64,000 bases of DNA. Origin: Leptospira gomenensis. Its GTDB lineage: Bacteria > Spirochaetota > Leptospiria > Leptospirales > Leptospiraceae. This document shows positions 23,284 to 33,209 of this stretch, one piece after another. Each line of letters starts with the position of its first letter. The stretch's first letter is position 1. A model generated the notes under the pieces. The model saw nothing but the letters and a program-made list of their open reading frames with translations. It did no database searches and was not told where the DNA came from. The position numbers and the translations under genes were made by a program. Where the stretch lies: positions 62,001 through 126,000 of the forward strand of contig NZ_RQFA01000010.1 in NCBI RefSeq assembly GCF_004770155.1. Reading direction: 5' to 3'.

Positions 23284-24656
23284 CCGATCTCCAATTGTTT
23301 TAATTTATATTGCAAGGATCCCCGGGAAATTCCGAGCGCGCGGGCCATTCGAATTTGGTTTCCGCCGAACAATTTATTGGCCAGGAGAATTTTCTGACGC
23401 TCGACCGCTTCGACCGCGCTCCGAAGATCCAAATCTTCGGAATCAGGAAGCGCTAAAATCCGCTCTTTTCCGACCTTTTTTTCACGAATTCCGATTTCGG
23501 ATCCGGAAGAATTCAGAATGGATTCTTCCAACAGATTGCGCAAGCCGGAAAGATTGGTTTCTAAATTTAGGGCAAGAATCTTCTGCAGATTTTCCGAAGA
23601 TAACGTTAAATCCTCTCGGCCCAGGAATTCCTTCAATTCTTCTAAAAACAACAAAACAAACGATTCTTTTTGCGTAGGTTGAAGCTCGGAAAATGCCGGA
23701 ATGGAAATCGTTTTTTGTTTCAAAAGTTCTCGAAACGGTTTATAGAGTTCGGAGGAATCTAAATCCGTGGATTCGGTAAAAATGAGCCGAAAATCCCGGG
23801 ATTCTGTGGTGAGAATTTGGTAGAAAAATTTCTGCTGATTCGATGTGAATTTTTGAATTCCTTCCAATACGATGGTCCCCGAATTCGTCATTCGAATCCA
23901 ATCTTCCAGGGATTTTTCGAGCTTGGAATTCTGTTCGGGCAAAAACCCTAAAACCAAAATTCCTTTGTCGGGACTCACCGATCGGTGCAGCCATTTTCCG
24001 AGGGTTTTTTTTCCGGATCCGGAAGCGCCCAAAATCCGAACCCAAGATCCGGTTTGTCGAAACTCGGAAAAAACTTCCTTTCCTACGGACAATTCGGCTA
24101 AAAATTCCCCAACGCCTTCCTTTCGAAATAAATCCGTGCGGGGCGAATTTTGTAAGTTCCGATTCTGCAAAACCGAACCCTGCGCGTTCGACTCCAAAGG
24201 GGCTGAAAGTTTTTGAGCCAACAATGCCCATAACACAAAGATCGATTCCGGAGGACGAACCGGAAATTCCGCGAGAAAAAAACCTTCCAGAGAAGATGTT
24301 CCTCGAATTCCAGCGACCAAACATCCTGCGGAATCGGGATGAAATAATTCGTGATCTTTTGCAGAAAACCAGAGCGGGAAAACCTCCCGGTTCAATCGGT
24401 CCAGATTGCCTGTGGATCGGGCCAAAAATGAATAGAAAAATCCGTCCTCTTTGTATCCGACCGCGGCGACTTCTTCTAAACTCGAACCTGAATCAAAGCT
24501 CAATGTCAAAACTCCGCAAGCCCCGTCCGAAAGTCGGAGCCAATCCTCAAAGGAATCGGAAAAGTTCTTCCGGAAGGATCGGGACGAAGAAATCTCCGAA
24601 AACAATGGATGCAAAAAGTCGGAATGCACAAAGGGAATATGTTTAAAATTAAGCAT
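23280..24656 (-). CDS. Degenerate sigma-54-activator-like ATPase with Fis HTH
   Basis: A 458-residue protein: an N-terminal domain (about 1-185) that may be GAF-like, an AAA+ domain with a Walker [10 protein letters not shown] near residue 208, and a C-terminal Fis-type helix-turn-helix ([23 protein letters not shown]). It resembles NtrC-type activators but lacks the GAFTGA loop that contacts sigma-54. The Walker B region reads GTIVLEGI instead of the usual GTLFLDEI, so the acidic pair is altered. It may bind DNA and nucleotide without activating sigma-54. The ATG at 24656 was chosen because upstream in-frame sequence runs into the palindrome-bearing intergenic region. Confidence 0.75.
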
Positions 24657-24680
24657 CCTGTCAACTAAGTACGGGAGGAA

Positions 24681-24696
24681 AGTCGGACGTCCGACA
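24681..24696. promoter_or_regulatory. 16-bp palindrome, copy 1 (operator or parS candidate)
   Basis: AGTCGGACGTCCGACA; the inner 14 bp are a perfect palindrome. It sits 25 bp upstream of the start of the activator-like ATPase gene. It is nearly identical to the site at 24858-24873, and the two lie in the divergent region between that gene and parA. Confidence 0.6.
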
Positions 24697-24857
24697 TTGG
24701 GAAGCGCTGTTTCGAAAAAAGGGGAAAAAAGGGAGAATTTTTGATAAATGATTGAAGATAAAAATCCTTCGTTCCATCTGGAAAACGAAAGCCGGATCGA
24801 ACCTTTATAAAAATATAAAATTCGGAATTTCAAAATCCTCATCCGATAAGGATTCGA

Positions 24858-24873
24858 TGTCGGATGTCCGACA
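24858..24873. promoter_or_regulatory. 16-bp palindrome, copy 2 (operator or parS candidate)
   Basis: TGTCGGATGTCCGACA: 7-bp arms with a 2-nt centre. A half site TGTCGG follows at 24881-24886. It lies about 105 bp upstream of parA. Autoregulation by ParA/ParB or by the Fis-type protein is the simplest reading. Confidence 0.6.
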
Positions 24874-24978
24874 ATAGAAATGTCGGCCAAAAAACGGGAA
24901 TCGGATTCAAAACAAGATCCGATTTCTTTTTTAGTTTCAATACAAATCCGGTCTCGAAACGAACCACAAGGTAAAATC

Positions 24979-25731
24979 ATGATAGTTGTATCCATCGCAA
25001 ATCAGAAAGGCGGAGAAGGAAAAACCACCACTTCTCTCAATCTGTCTATGGGTCTTGCAAGAAGAGGAAAGAAAACCTTACTTGTAGATATAGATCCTCA
25101 GGCAAACTCCACAGGAATTTTTACCAATCCCGAGGCCTTGGAAAAGTCCATGCACGGGGTGTTCAATTCGAGGATGACGATCAAAGAAATTCTTATGGAA
25201 ACGAAACTTCCAAACCTATTTCTCGCCCCTTCTAAAACGAATTTGGCCGAGGTCGAAACCCTTTCCGGAAGTTCCGTGGATGCCCCTTATATTTTGCGAG
25301 ACGCATTTCAGGGTCTCGAAGGTTTCGATTTTTGTATCATCGATTGCCCTCCGAGTTTGTCGATTTTTACGATCAACGCTTTAGTCGGATCGAACTACGT
25401 AATCATTCCCCTGCAGGCCGAAAAGTTTTCCGTGGATGGAATCGTCGGCTTACAACAAACGATCACGAGTATCAAAAAGAGAATCAATCCCGGTTTGGAA
25501 ATCTTAGGAGCGCTCATCACCCAACTCAAACCGCAAACCCTTTTGACCAAAACGATCGTTCCGGTTTTGACGAAATACTTCCGCATTTTTGAAACGAGCA
25601 TCTCGGACGGAGTCGCCGTCGGAGAATCGCACCTTGCAAAAAAATCCGTCTACGATTACAACAAATCCAGCAAACAAGCGCAAGAATACGAAGGTTTTAT
25701 CGAGGAGTTTTTGAATGAGCTCAAAAAGTAA
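24979..25731 (+). CDS. parA: ParA-family partition ATPase (first par locus)
   Basis: A 250-residue ParA/Soj-type ATPase. The deviant Walker A is QKGGEGKTTT near residue 10, with the signature Lys; switch region VDIDPQANST; Walker B FCIIDCPPSL. It lacks an N-terminal DNA-binding extension, so it is of the short type. The ATG at 24979 has AAGGT 7 nt upstream; an in-frame start 33 codons earlier would place the palindrome region inside the gene. The stop overlaps parB by 17 bp. With ParB it should move or anchor the replicon at division. Confidence 0.92.
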   Translation: MIVVSIANQKGGEGKTTTSLNLSMGLARRGKKTLLVDIDPQANSTGIFTNPEALEKSMHGVFNSRMTIKEILMETKLPNLFLAPSKTNLAEVETLSGSSVDAPYILRDAFQGLEGFDFCIIDCPPSLSIFTINALVGSNYVIIPLQAEKFSVDGIVGLQQTITSIKKRINPGLEILGALITQLKPQTLLTKTIVPVLTKYFRIFETSISDGVAVGESHLAKKSVYDYNKSSKQAQEYEGFIEEFLNELKK

Positions 25732-26560
25732 ACGGCTCGGTTCCTTAGCGGATGTTTTTCAGGCGGAAAAATTAGAAGGCACCATTCGAAAAATTCGTCT
25801 GGAAAAAATTCTGCCTTCCGAAAATCAACCGAGACAGGAGCGAAAAAAAGGGGTCGAAGACCTAGCCCGAAGCCTAGAAAAGGACGGACTACTCCAGCCG
25901 ATCATCGTCACCAAACAAAATCCGGAAGACGAATTTTATCGTATCGTGGCGGGCGAACGGAGATTTCATGCAGCCAAACAACTCGGCTGGTCCGAAGTCG
26001 AATGTAAAATCCTGGATCGAGACGAAAAGGAAACGTTTCGGTTGGCGATCATTGAAAATTTACAACGGGAAAATCTCTCCCCGTATGAAGAAATCGAAGC
26101 GATGATCCATCTCAAAACCAGTTTCCAATACACGGATCAGGAACTCGGAAATTTGTTCGGAAAAAGTCGGAGCTATATGACCGAACTTTTGGGAATTTCA
26201 AATCTCAGCAAAGAAGAACTCAGGCTTTGCAAGGACGCGGGAATCGAGAGTAAAAATCTCCTGATCCAGGCGGTTGCCGCTTCTAAAAAGGGAAGTTTCC
26301 CCGAATTCCTCAATCTGGTTTCCACCGGTGCGCTCAAAACCGTAAAGGACGCAAAGTCCTTTAACCGAGAAGAGGAAACCTTATTTTCCTCCAAACTCGG
26401 AAATTCGACGACCAAAACGCCCGACTCGTCATCCCCTAAATCAGGCGATTATAGAATTACGAAAAAACCGGGGCTAATTCAAATCAGCTCGGAAAACGAC
26501 GAACTCCTCGGAGAAATTCTTAAACTGATCCGAAAAGAAATCAAAAAGAAATTCGAATGA
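25715..26560 (+). CDS. parB: ParB-family partition protein (first par locus)
   Basis: A 281-residue ParB. The N-terminal ParB/Srx domain carries the CTP-binding GERRFHA box near residue 87 and the following NLQRENLSPYEE segment; a helix-turn-helix (TDQELGNLFGKSRSYMTELL) follows; the C-terminus is the likely dimer domain. The N-terminal LGSLADVFQ is like other ParB proteins. It overlaps parA and is followed by an inverted repeat. Confidence 0.9.
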   Translation: MSSKSKRLGSLADVFQAEKLEGTIRKIRLEKILPSENQPRQERKKGVEDLARSLEKDGLLQPIIVTKQNPEDEFYRIVAGERRFHAAKQLGWSEVECKILDRDEKETFRLAIIENLQRENLSPYEEIEAMIHLKTSFQYTDQELGNLFGKSRSYMTELLGISNLSKEELRLCKDAGIESKNLLIQAVAASKKGSFPEFLNLVSTGALKTVKDAKSFNREEETLFSSKLGNSTTKTPDSSSPKSGDYRITKKPGLIQISSENDELLGEILKLIRKEIKKKFE

Positions 26561-26588
26561 GTTTCGGTCGCGTAATTTAGAAAAGAAT

Positions 26589-26621
26589 AATGTCGCTTAA
26601 CAATAATGCTAAAGCGACATT
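26589..26621. repeat. Inverted repeat after parB
   Basis: Perfect 10-bp arms AATGTCGCTT (26589-26598) and AAGCGACATT (26612-26621) around a 13-nt loop, 28 bp past the parB stop. No T tract follows, so it is a weak terminator candidate; a protein-binding site or RNA structure is as likely. Confidence 0.55.
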
Positions 26622-26688
26622 CGCTTGGTACATACAGGTACTTAGTAAAAGAAAATTAAAGAAACGTCCGCAAAATTAGTCAATGAGA

Positions 26689-26717
26689 TTGACAAAACCT
26701 GGAAGCCTCGCTTCAAT
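26689..26717 (+). promoter_or_regulatory. Candidate promoter for the initiator-like gene
   Basis: TTGACA at 26689-26694, a 17-bp spacer and TTCAAT at 26712-26717. It would give a leader of about 230 nt before the start at 26956, crossing the minus-strand terminator and the palindrome at 26872-26888. Confidence 0.45.
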
Positions 26718-26800
26718 GTGACATAATATAGTAAACGGAAATGTAGTACGAACTCGAATCCGAAAGGATGCGGGCCGGAGGCGTATTTCGTAGATCCGGA

Positions 26801-26860
26801 TAAAAAAATTCCCCTGGTAAACCAGGGGCCGGATTTTCCCGAAGGAATGTTGTTGGATGA
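26801..26860 (-). ncRNA. Candidate short antisense RNA in initiator leader
   Basis: On the minus strand a hairpin with perfect 7-bp arms (26811-26817 and 26822-26828) and a 4-nt loop is followed by a run of seven T (the A-rich 26801-26810 on the plus strand): a good intrinsic terminator. Upstream on the same strand is a consensus TTGACA (26892-26887), with only a weak -10. A transcript of about 60 nt would be antisense to the leader of the initiator-like gene. Antisense control of replication initiators is common in plasmids; this case is inferred from layout alone. Confidence 0.35.
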
Positions 26861-26871
26861 GACATAAGTAT

Positions 26872-26888
26872 CATTATGTCAGATAATG
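26872..26888. promoter_or_regulatory. Palindrome CATTAT-N5-ATAATG
   Basis: Perfect 6-bp inverted repeat (26872-26877 and 26883-26888) overlapping the minus-strand TTGACA and lying about 70 bp before the initiator-like gene. Suitable for a repressor that controls either strand. Confidence 0.45.
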
Positions 26889-26895
26889 TCAACCT

Positions 26896-26931
<36 letters not shown>

Positions 26932-26955
26932 GAACCGGGAGGGTTTCCGAAGGAA

Positions 26956-27849
<894 letters not shown>

Positions 27850-27875
27850 AAAGAGAAACACCAGGACAATCTTTG

Positions 27876-30389
27876 ATGAACTCTGAATCCATTCGAATCA
27901 GTCACCCCGGCCCTGTCAAAATCCGAGAAATCAAATCCTCAGGAACCTTCGAGCTGAAGGAAGGAAAACTCCTTCGTTATTTCGAATCGAAATCTTCTCC
28001 GGGAATTTCCGTCATCACTCTTTCCTTGGACGGGGCCGCGAGTTTGAATCAGATTCGATTGCATTCCAATCCACAGGAACTCGCCTTTTTTCCCGATACG
28101 TTTCGGTTCGAAATTTCCATGGACGGAATCGTTTGGGAACCGATTCTCCAAGAGACCGGATTTCGGCGATTGAATCAAAAGGCCGGGCAATGGAACTTTT
28201 CCCTGGTTCAGGCGAGGTTCTTAAAATTAATCAGTAAAGTCGGTGAAAAAGACAATTCCGGAAATTATAAACTTTCGATCGGCGCGTTGGAAGTCGGGAT
28301 TTCCGGAATCGTAAAAATCGAAGTAAGTTCGGAACAAGATCGGTTTTGGGTAAAAGAAAATTTGATCGATCAAAGGCCGGACTACGGCTGGTCTTCTCAA
28401 GAAGTTCCTACACCTCGTGAAGAATTCTTTTTAGTCGATTTGGGATCCATCAGCAGGGTCAACGAGTTGCGTCTTCTGACTCCGAAGAACGATCCTACTT
28501 TTTTTCCGGAACGTTTTACCGTCTATTACAGCGAAGACGATTTGTCTTGGAACCAGCTCTTGGAGGAAAATCAATTTCTCTCCGAACCGGGTGTTTGGTA
28601 TCAATGGCGATTTCTTCCCACCAACGTACGTTTTTTAAAACTCGTGGCGCGTCAAATCGCCGGTAAGGCTCAGGAATTTTATCAGACGAAAATCGTCGAA
28701 CTTGAGTTATACGCTACTCCGCATCTCAGCGATCTTACCAATAAACCGACTTCCGAGCCGCTTCCGTATGCGACCGTGCTTCGTTCGGGATTGGTTCGGC
28801 TCGCGGTGGACGGTGAAAATTCCGAAGGGGTCGCGGTTCAGTCCAACGATCGGCGTTTGCGCGATGCGACGACCGAATACAAAGGGATCGTAGAGTTGGC
28901 CGGCGACGGAGAAGATAAGGAATTCGTCGTAGTTCAAGGAAACGATAAACGACTCAAACACGCCACGGAAATCGCGCACGGCTTGGTTCGTTTGGCGTCT
29001 AACGGCGAAAATCGGGCGGAGCGAGTGGTCCAAGGAAATGATGACCGTTTGCGGGCGGCGACCACCTCCAGTTTTGGAATCGTGGAGTTGGCGGAAAACG
29101 GTGAAACCAAGGAAGGTGTCGTAGTCCAAGGGAACGACGATCGCCTGAAGATCGCCACGACGAAAAAATACGGACTTGCGGTGTTATCGGAGCCGGGCGC
29201 CGCCGAGCCTGGCAAGGTGGTAACTGCGGATGATCCCAGGATTCGAAATGCGAATACGGAGTTTCCGGGTATTGTACGATTTGCTAAAAGTGGAGAAGAA
29301 TCTGCCGAGGCGGCGGTCCAAGGGAATGATAAACGCCTAAAAATCGCCACTGCGGAATCTCATGGGATCGTACAATTGGCCCAATCCGGAGAATCAAAGG
29401 AAGGTGTCGTAGTTCAAGGGAATGATAAACGGCTTCGAACTGCGACAACGTCGTATCCCGGAATCGTGGAAATTGCCGCTTCGGGGAACAACGCTCCCGG
29501 CAAGGTAGTCGCTTCGGACGATCCTCGATTATCAGACAGAAGGGATCCCAAACCACATACGCACGAATACGCTCCTATCGATCATGACTTTAGTTCACAT
29601 ACGGGTTTGTTGAAGGTAAAAGGAAACACGGAAGCCTCTTACTCCAACATATCCCCTCCTCCTGAAAATCACGCTCCCGTCTACGGAAAAAACGAAAGTG
29701 AAAAAGGCGCCGGGATGATCGGTGTCGCTAAAAATGTCGGAATTTTGGGGTACGGGGAAAAGTTCGGTGTTCGGGGAGATTCTTCTTCGAGTGACCAGGA
29801 ATCGGCAGGCGTTCTTGGTCTCGCCAAACGAGGGTTTGGCGGAATGTTTCATTCCCGGTCGGGCGTCGCCTTGTATGCGACGGGCAAGGGGATTTCTGCG
29901 TTAGGCGAAATCGGTTCGGGAAAAGCTTTTTTGGCGGAAGGAGAATCGGAGTTCTCCGGGACGGTCCGGATTTCGACGGGGAAAAATGCGGATTGTATTG
30001 CGAGGTTTTTTGCGGTAAGCCCGTCCGACGTGATCGGGGAAGGAGATATACTCGTGATGGGCGAGGACGGGCGTTTGCAGAAATCGAAAACGGCGAATGC
30101 GACGAACGCGATCGGTGTTGCCGTCAAGTCGGCGGCTCTGCTTTTTGGAGCCGAAGCGCCTGCGGAAGGAGCGTATTGGCTCGTAGCAGTATCCGGAGTT
30201 GTTACCGTAAATGCGGATGCTTCTGCATATCCGATTCAGCCGGGAGATTTACTTGCGACCGGTCTGACCGGCGGACACGCTGTTCGAATTTCGGCGGAGT
30301 CGCTTCGTCCCGGTTCCTTATTCGGAAAGGCGTTGACTCCGCTTCGATCCGGAAGAGGACAAGTCCAGATGCTTCTTTGTTTCCAATGA
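27876..30389 (+). CDS. Tail-fibre-like protein with discoidin domains and 32-aa repeats
   Basis: An 837-residue protein without a signal peptide. Two tandem discoidin (F5/8 type C)-like domains (about 15-140 and 145-285) are suggested by ISVITLSLDG, FFPDTFRFEISMDGIVW and FFPERFTVYYSEDDLSW. Eight consecutive 32-residue repeats follow (304-559), then a Gly-rich region like tail-fibre tips and a C-terminal beta domain. Such repeats (GIVELA ... VVQGNDDRL) recall phage tail fibres. The ATG at 27876 follows CCAGGA. Its stop overlaps a possible start of the next gene. Secretion route and target are unknown. Confidence 0.75.
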   Translation: MNSESIRISHPGPVKIREIKSSGTFELKEGKLLRYFESKSSPGISVITLSLDGAASLNQIRLHSNPQELAFFPDTFRFEISMDGIVWEPILQETGFRRLNQKAGQWNFSLVQARFLKLISKVGEKDNSGNYKLSIGALEVGISGIVKIEVSSEQDRFWVKENLIDQRPDYGWSSQEVPTPREEFFLVDLGSISRVNELRLLTPKNDPTFFPERFTVYYSEDDLSWNQLLEENQFLSEPGVWYQWRFLPTNVRFLKLVARQIAGKAQEFYQTKIVELELYATPHLSDLTNKPTSEPLPYATVLRSGLVRLAVDGENSEGVAVQSNDRRLRDATTEYKGIVELAGDGEDKEFVVVQGNDKRLKHATEIAHGLVRLASNGENRAERVVQGNDDRLRAATTSSFGIVELAENGETKEGVVVQGNDDRLKIATTKKYGLAVLSEPGAAEPGKVVTADDPRIRNANTEFPGIVRFAKSGEESAEAAVQGNDKRLKIATAESHGIVQLAQSGESKEGVVVQGNDKRLRTATTSYPGIVEIAASGNNAPGKVVASDDPRLSDRRDPKPHTHEYAPIDHDFSSHTGLLKVKGNTEASYSNISPPPENHAPVYGKNESEKGAGMIGVAKNVGILGYGEKFGVRGDSSSSDQESAGVLGLAKRGFGGMFHSRSGVALYATGKGISALGEIGSGKAFLAEGESEFSGTVRISTGKNADCIARFFAVSPSDVIGEGDILVMGEDGRLQKSKTANATNAIGVAVKSAALLFGAEAPAEGAYWLVAVSGVVTVNADASAYPIQPGDLLATGLTGGHAVRISAESLRPGSLFGKALTPLRSGRGQVQMLLCFQ
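28785..29552 (+). repeat. Eight tandem 96-bp coding repeats
   Basis: Eight in-frame units of 96 bp, each encoding 32 residues of the pattern GIVxLAxxGExxxxxVVQGNDxRLxxAT. Units 5 and 8 are the most divergent, with VVTADDPRI and VVASDDPRL in place of VVQGNDxRL. Confidence 0.85.
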
Positions 30390-30403
30390 TTGAATCCAGG
30401 TTT

Positions 30404-31285
30404 ATGAAAAGAATATCCGAAATTTACGGCTCAGCGAAAGGGCCGGTTTACTCGTTCGAATTTTTTCCTCCCAAAACTCCCGAGGGAGATACAAAGTTGA
30501 TGGAGACGGTACAGGAATTGTCTTCTCTTCATCCGGATTTCGTAAGCGTAACCTACGGAGCCGGAGGTTCGACTCAGGAGAAGACGGCCGAGATTGTGTC
30601 CTTGATTGGAAAGAATCATTCGATTCCAGCCGTTTCTCATTTTACTTGTGTAGGGGCGGATCAATCTAAGATATTGGAATCGTTAAAGAGAATTCGCTCT
30701 GAGGGAATTCAGAATCTTATGGCTTTGCGGGGGGACCCGCCAAGGGGCCAGGGAGAATTTAAGAAAACTCCGGGCGGTTTTGCGAATGCGACGGAGTTGA
30801 TTTCGTTTATTCGTTCGGAAAATCTCGACTTTTGTATCGGAGGCGGTTGTTATCCGGAAAAACATCCGGATGCAAAGACGTTAGAAGACGATGTGAGGCA
30901 TTTGAAGTTGAAAGTCGAAGCCGGGACCGATTTTTTAGTGTCGCAGCTTTTTTTCGTGAATTCTACGTTCGAAAAATTTTTGAATCTGGTTCGAAAGGTC
31001 GGAATCGGCGTTCCGGTAATTCCCGGTATTATGCCGATCACCTCTTTTTCTCAGATCGAGAGGTTTCGCTCCATAGCCGGTTGTGAATTTCCTTCTTCTC
31101 TGATTCGGGATCTGCAAGAGGTGGAGCATCGACCGGAAGAGTTTTATAGGAGAAGTTTGAATTTCACCGTAAATCAATGTCGCGAGCTTTTGGATATGGG
31201 GGCGCCTGGAATTCATCTTTTTACTCTGAATCAAAGTCACGCGAGTTATGATATTGTTCGGGAATTGAAAGGCGGTTCGCTTTAA
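30404..31285 (+). CDS. metF: Methylenetetrahydrofolate reductase
   Basis: A 293-residue flavoprotein, close to the length of E. coli MetF, that reduces 5,10-methylene-THF to 5-methyl-THF for methionine synthesis. Landmarks: SFEFFPPKTPEGD, VSVTYGAGGST, NLMALRGDPPRG, and DFLVSQLFFV. The ATG at 30404 gives the usual family N-terminus; an ATG at 30386 overlapping the upstream stop is in frame and would allow translational coupling. A housekeeping gene right after a tail-fibre-like gene is an odd pairing. Confidence 0.95.
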   Translation: MKRISEIYGSAKGPVYSFEFFPPKTPEGDTKLMETVQELSSLHPDFVSVTYGAGGSTQEKTAEIVSLIGKNHSIPAVSHFTCVGADQSKILESLKRIRSEGIQNLMALRGDPPRGQGEFKKTPGGFANATELISFIRSENLDFCIGGGCYPEKHPDAKTLEDDVRHLKLKVEAGTDFLVSQLFFVNSTFEKFLNLVRKVGIGVPVIPGIMPITSFSQIERFRSIAGCEFPSSLIRDLQEVEHRPEEFYRRSLNFTVNQCRELLDMGAPGIHLFTLNQSHASYDIVRELKGGSL

Positions 31286-31833
31286 GAGTCGAATATCTCT
31301 TCCGTTGGGAAGTATTTTTTCGGGTTGAAGAAGGTTTCCATCGGGTTTGGGAGGATTTTGAGACTTTTTTGGGCTGTGTTTTTTGTCGTGTCGAGGTGCC
31401 AGATATATCTGTAGATATTTGAGAATGCTGGAACTCCATCACCCAAAACTTTTTCGGTAAAATCCCCCACTCCAGCTTCTTCCAGCGTTAAAAGATAGTT
31501 ATAAAGAAGGCAGCGAGAGACTCCGTGGGAACTCGCCAAAACCCCCAAAAGATTCCAATATTTTGTTTCCATCCTCACGCTGATTTTCACCAAGCGCCCT
31601 TGGTTTTTTTGATACAAGGTGCAAGTGGCTTCCTCGTTGATGCGATTTTGGGACGAGATCAGCTTTGCATACTTTCGCAATAAATGAGGAAGGTTCTTTC
31701 CTAAATTTTTTTGCCGCTCTGCAGACAATTGCGTCCGTGTGGATTCCGGGACGAGTAGAGTGATCATCCTTTGTTTTTCTTCATTGAGGGGTGATTTGAG
31801 AACATAGTGAGAACTTAAAAAAATTCGGTCCAT
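31282..31833 (-). CDS. DUF1564 family protein
   Basis: A 183-residue protein of the DUF1564 family, which to my knowledge is almost confined to Leptospira and often multi-copy. Visible family features: TLLVPESTRTQLS, the LGKNLPHLLRKYAKL block, and HGVSRCLLYNYLLTLEE. The pattern suggests a ribbon-helix-helix or other small DNA-binding fold, but the function is unknown. It meets metF tail to tail with a 4-bp overlap. The long start fits family members better than a Met 22 codons later. Confidence 0.8.
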   Translation of the reverse strand: MDRIFLSSHYVLKSPLNEEKQRMITLLVPESTRTQLSAERQKNLGKNLPHLLRKYAKLISSQNRINEEATCTLYQKNQGRLVKISVRMETKYWNLLGVLASSHGVSRCLLYNYLLTLEEAGVGDFTEKVLGDGVPAFSNIYRYIWHLDTTKNTAQKSLKILPNPMETFFNPKKYFPTEEIFDS

Positions 31834-32181
31834 ACCTGATCGGTTCCCGCTCTGTTCGCATAAGATCGGCTACGATTCTAAAAACAGAGAAAAACAAAAA
31901 AATAAACGAACCTTTCAGCACAATCTTACGAATCTTAGGATTGTGATATTCGTCCGGTTCCGAAGAAAAAGGTGGTGAGAATGCAGGTAATGCAGATGCG
32001 GGCAAAGGTCGGTGAAGTCAAAGTAGATTTCGATGACAAGGACTGGGATACGGTGGAAGAAGCGAAACGTAGGTAGGAAAAAAAGAAAATGAGTCTACGG
32101 AAGGATCAAATTCGAACGACATGGCCGCGACGGACTCGCGGACGAATTGCAGACTAAACCAATTCTACCGTCGAACCATGG

Positions 32182-32216
32182 GAATCGTGTCGGCAAAGCC
32201 TTCGCCGACACGATTC
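32182..32216. repeat. Strong inverted repeat downstream of mqnD
   Basis: Perfect 13-bp arms (GAATCGTGTCGGC at 32182-32194, its complement at 32204-32216) with a 9-nt loop, 47 bp past the mqnD stop. No T tract on either side, so it may be a structural RNA end or a site rather than an intrinsic terminator. The rest of 31834-32263 has no supported gene. Confidence 0.6.
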
Positions 32217-32263
32217 AAACTCGTTGGTTACAAGTTTAAAATCGAACCCAGGGAACTCTTCGT

Positions 32264-33091
32264 TTAAAATAGGCTTCTTTCCTTCCCCGCGGGTAGAAAC
32301 CCGGCTTGAACGCCTTTTTGATACAAGGCCAGAATCGCATCTCTTCCCTCTTCTCCGAGGGAGCGCGTGAACTCGTTCACATACAATTCGATGTGAGCAT
32401 CCACTACTTCTCTCGTGGTGTCTTGCGAATGTTGCAGAATGTATTGATACGTTTCCTCTCGGTTTTGATATCCGGATTCCAGACTTTTTTTGAGCGAAAG
32501 ATCGAAATCCGATTTCAGATCTTCTCCAAGATCTCTTCTGAACGCGATGGCACCGAGCGGAATGTGTTTGCCCGTCGTCTCTTCCCACCATTGCCCTAGA
32601 TCCTGTAGTTTGACGAGACCTTGTCTTTCATAAGTAAAACGTTCTTCATGAATCAAAACGCCGAAGTCGGCTTCTCCCGAAAGAAGAAGAGGAATGATCT
32701 TGTCGTAACGCACCGCTTGCGGTTCGTATTCGTTATTCAGAAATAATTTTAAAAGTAGGTTCGCGGTGGTCAATTCCCCCGGGATCAATATCTTTTTTCC
32801 TCGTGCACCTGCGCCAGGACGTTTTCCCTTTTTATGTACAAGTAAAGGCCCGCAATTCCTTCCCAGCGCGGAACCGGAATCTAAAATGCTATAACGATCC
32901 ATTACCGAAAAATACGCCGCGAAAGAAAGTTTTGTAACTTGATATTTGCCGTGGAGCGCGGCGCGATTCAATTCCTCCACATCGTACAATTCCTCTCGGA
33001 TCCGAAACCCGCCGGCCGCATTTCCGTGTACGAGATGATAGAATAAAAACGTATCGTTGGGACAGGGTGAGTATGCTAAGCTGAGTTCCAT
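32264..33091 (-). CDS. mqnD: 1,4-dihydroxy-6-naphthoate synthase (futalosine pathway)
   Basis: A 275-residue protein of the MqnA/MqnD family, which forms 1,4-dihydroxy-6-naphthoate from cyclic de-hypoxanthine futalosine in menaquinone biosynthesis. Landmarks: LAYSPCPNDTFLFYHLV at the N-terminus, the VTKLSFAAYF block, a PGELTTANLLLKLF segment, and DFGVLIHEERFTY. The NDTF start and length fit MqnD rather than MqnA. No other mqn gene is in this window. Confidence 0.9.
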   Translation of the reverse strand: MELSLAYSPCPNDTFLFYHLVHGNAAGGFRIREELYDVEELNRAALHGKYQVTKLSFAAYFSVMDRYSILDSGSALGRNCGPLLVHKKGKRPGAGARGKKILIPGELTTANLLLKLFLNNEYEPQAVRYDKIIPLLLSGEADFGVLIHEERFTYERQGLVKLQDLGQWWEETTGKHIPLGAIAFRRDLGEDLKSDFDLSLKKSLESGYQNREETYQYILQHSQDTTREVVDAHIELYVNEFTRSLGEEGRDAILALYQKGVQAGFLPAGKERSLF

Positions 33092-33209
33092 ATTCGTCTT
33101 TCCGTTTACAACCTTTAGAATCCACTGTTCTCCGTTTTACCAAAAAAGAAAACCTCTTCGCAAAAAAATCGTTCACTAAATTTCGGCTTGGGATTTTCTA
33201 AAAGAATCC

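Noticed and set aside
31981..32076. 31-codon plus-strand open frame (begins MQVMQMRAKVGEV)
   Set aside because: The composition looks protein-like (DFDDKDWDTVEEAKRR), but it has no clear ribosome site and no family match; it may be a remnant of a longer gene, so it was not listed as a CDS.
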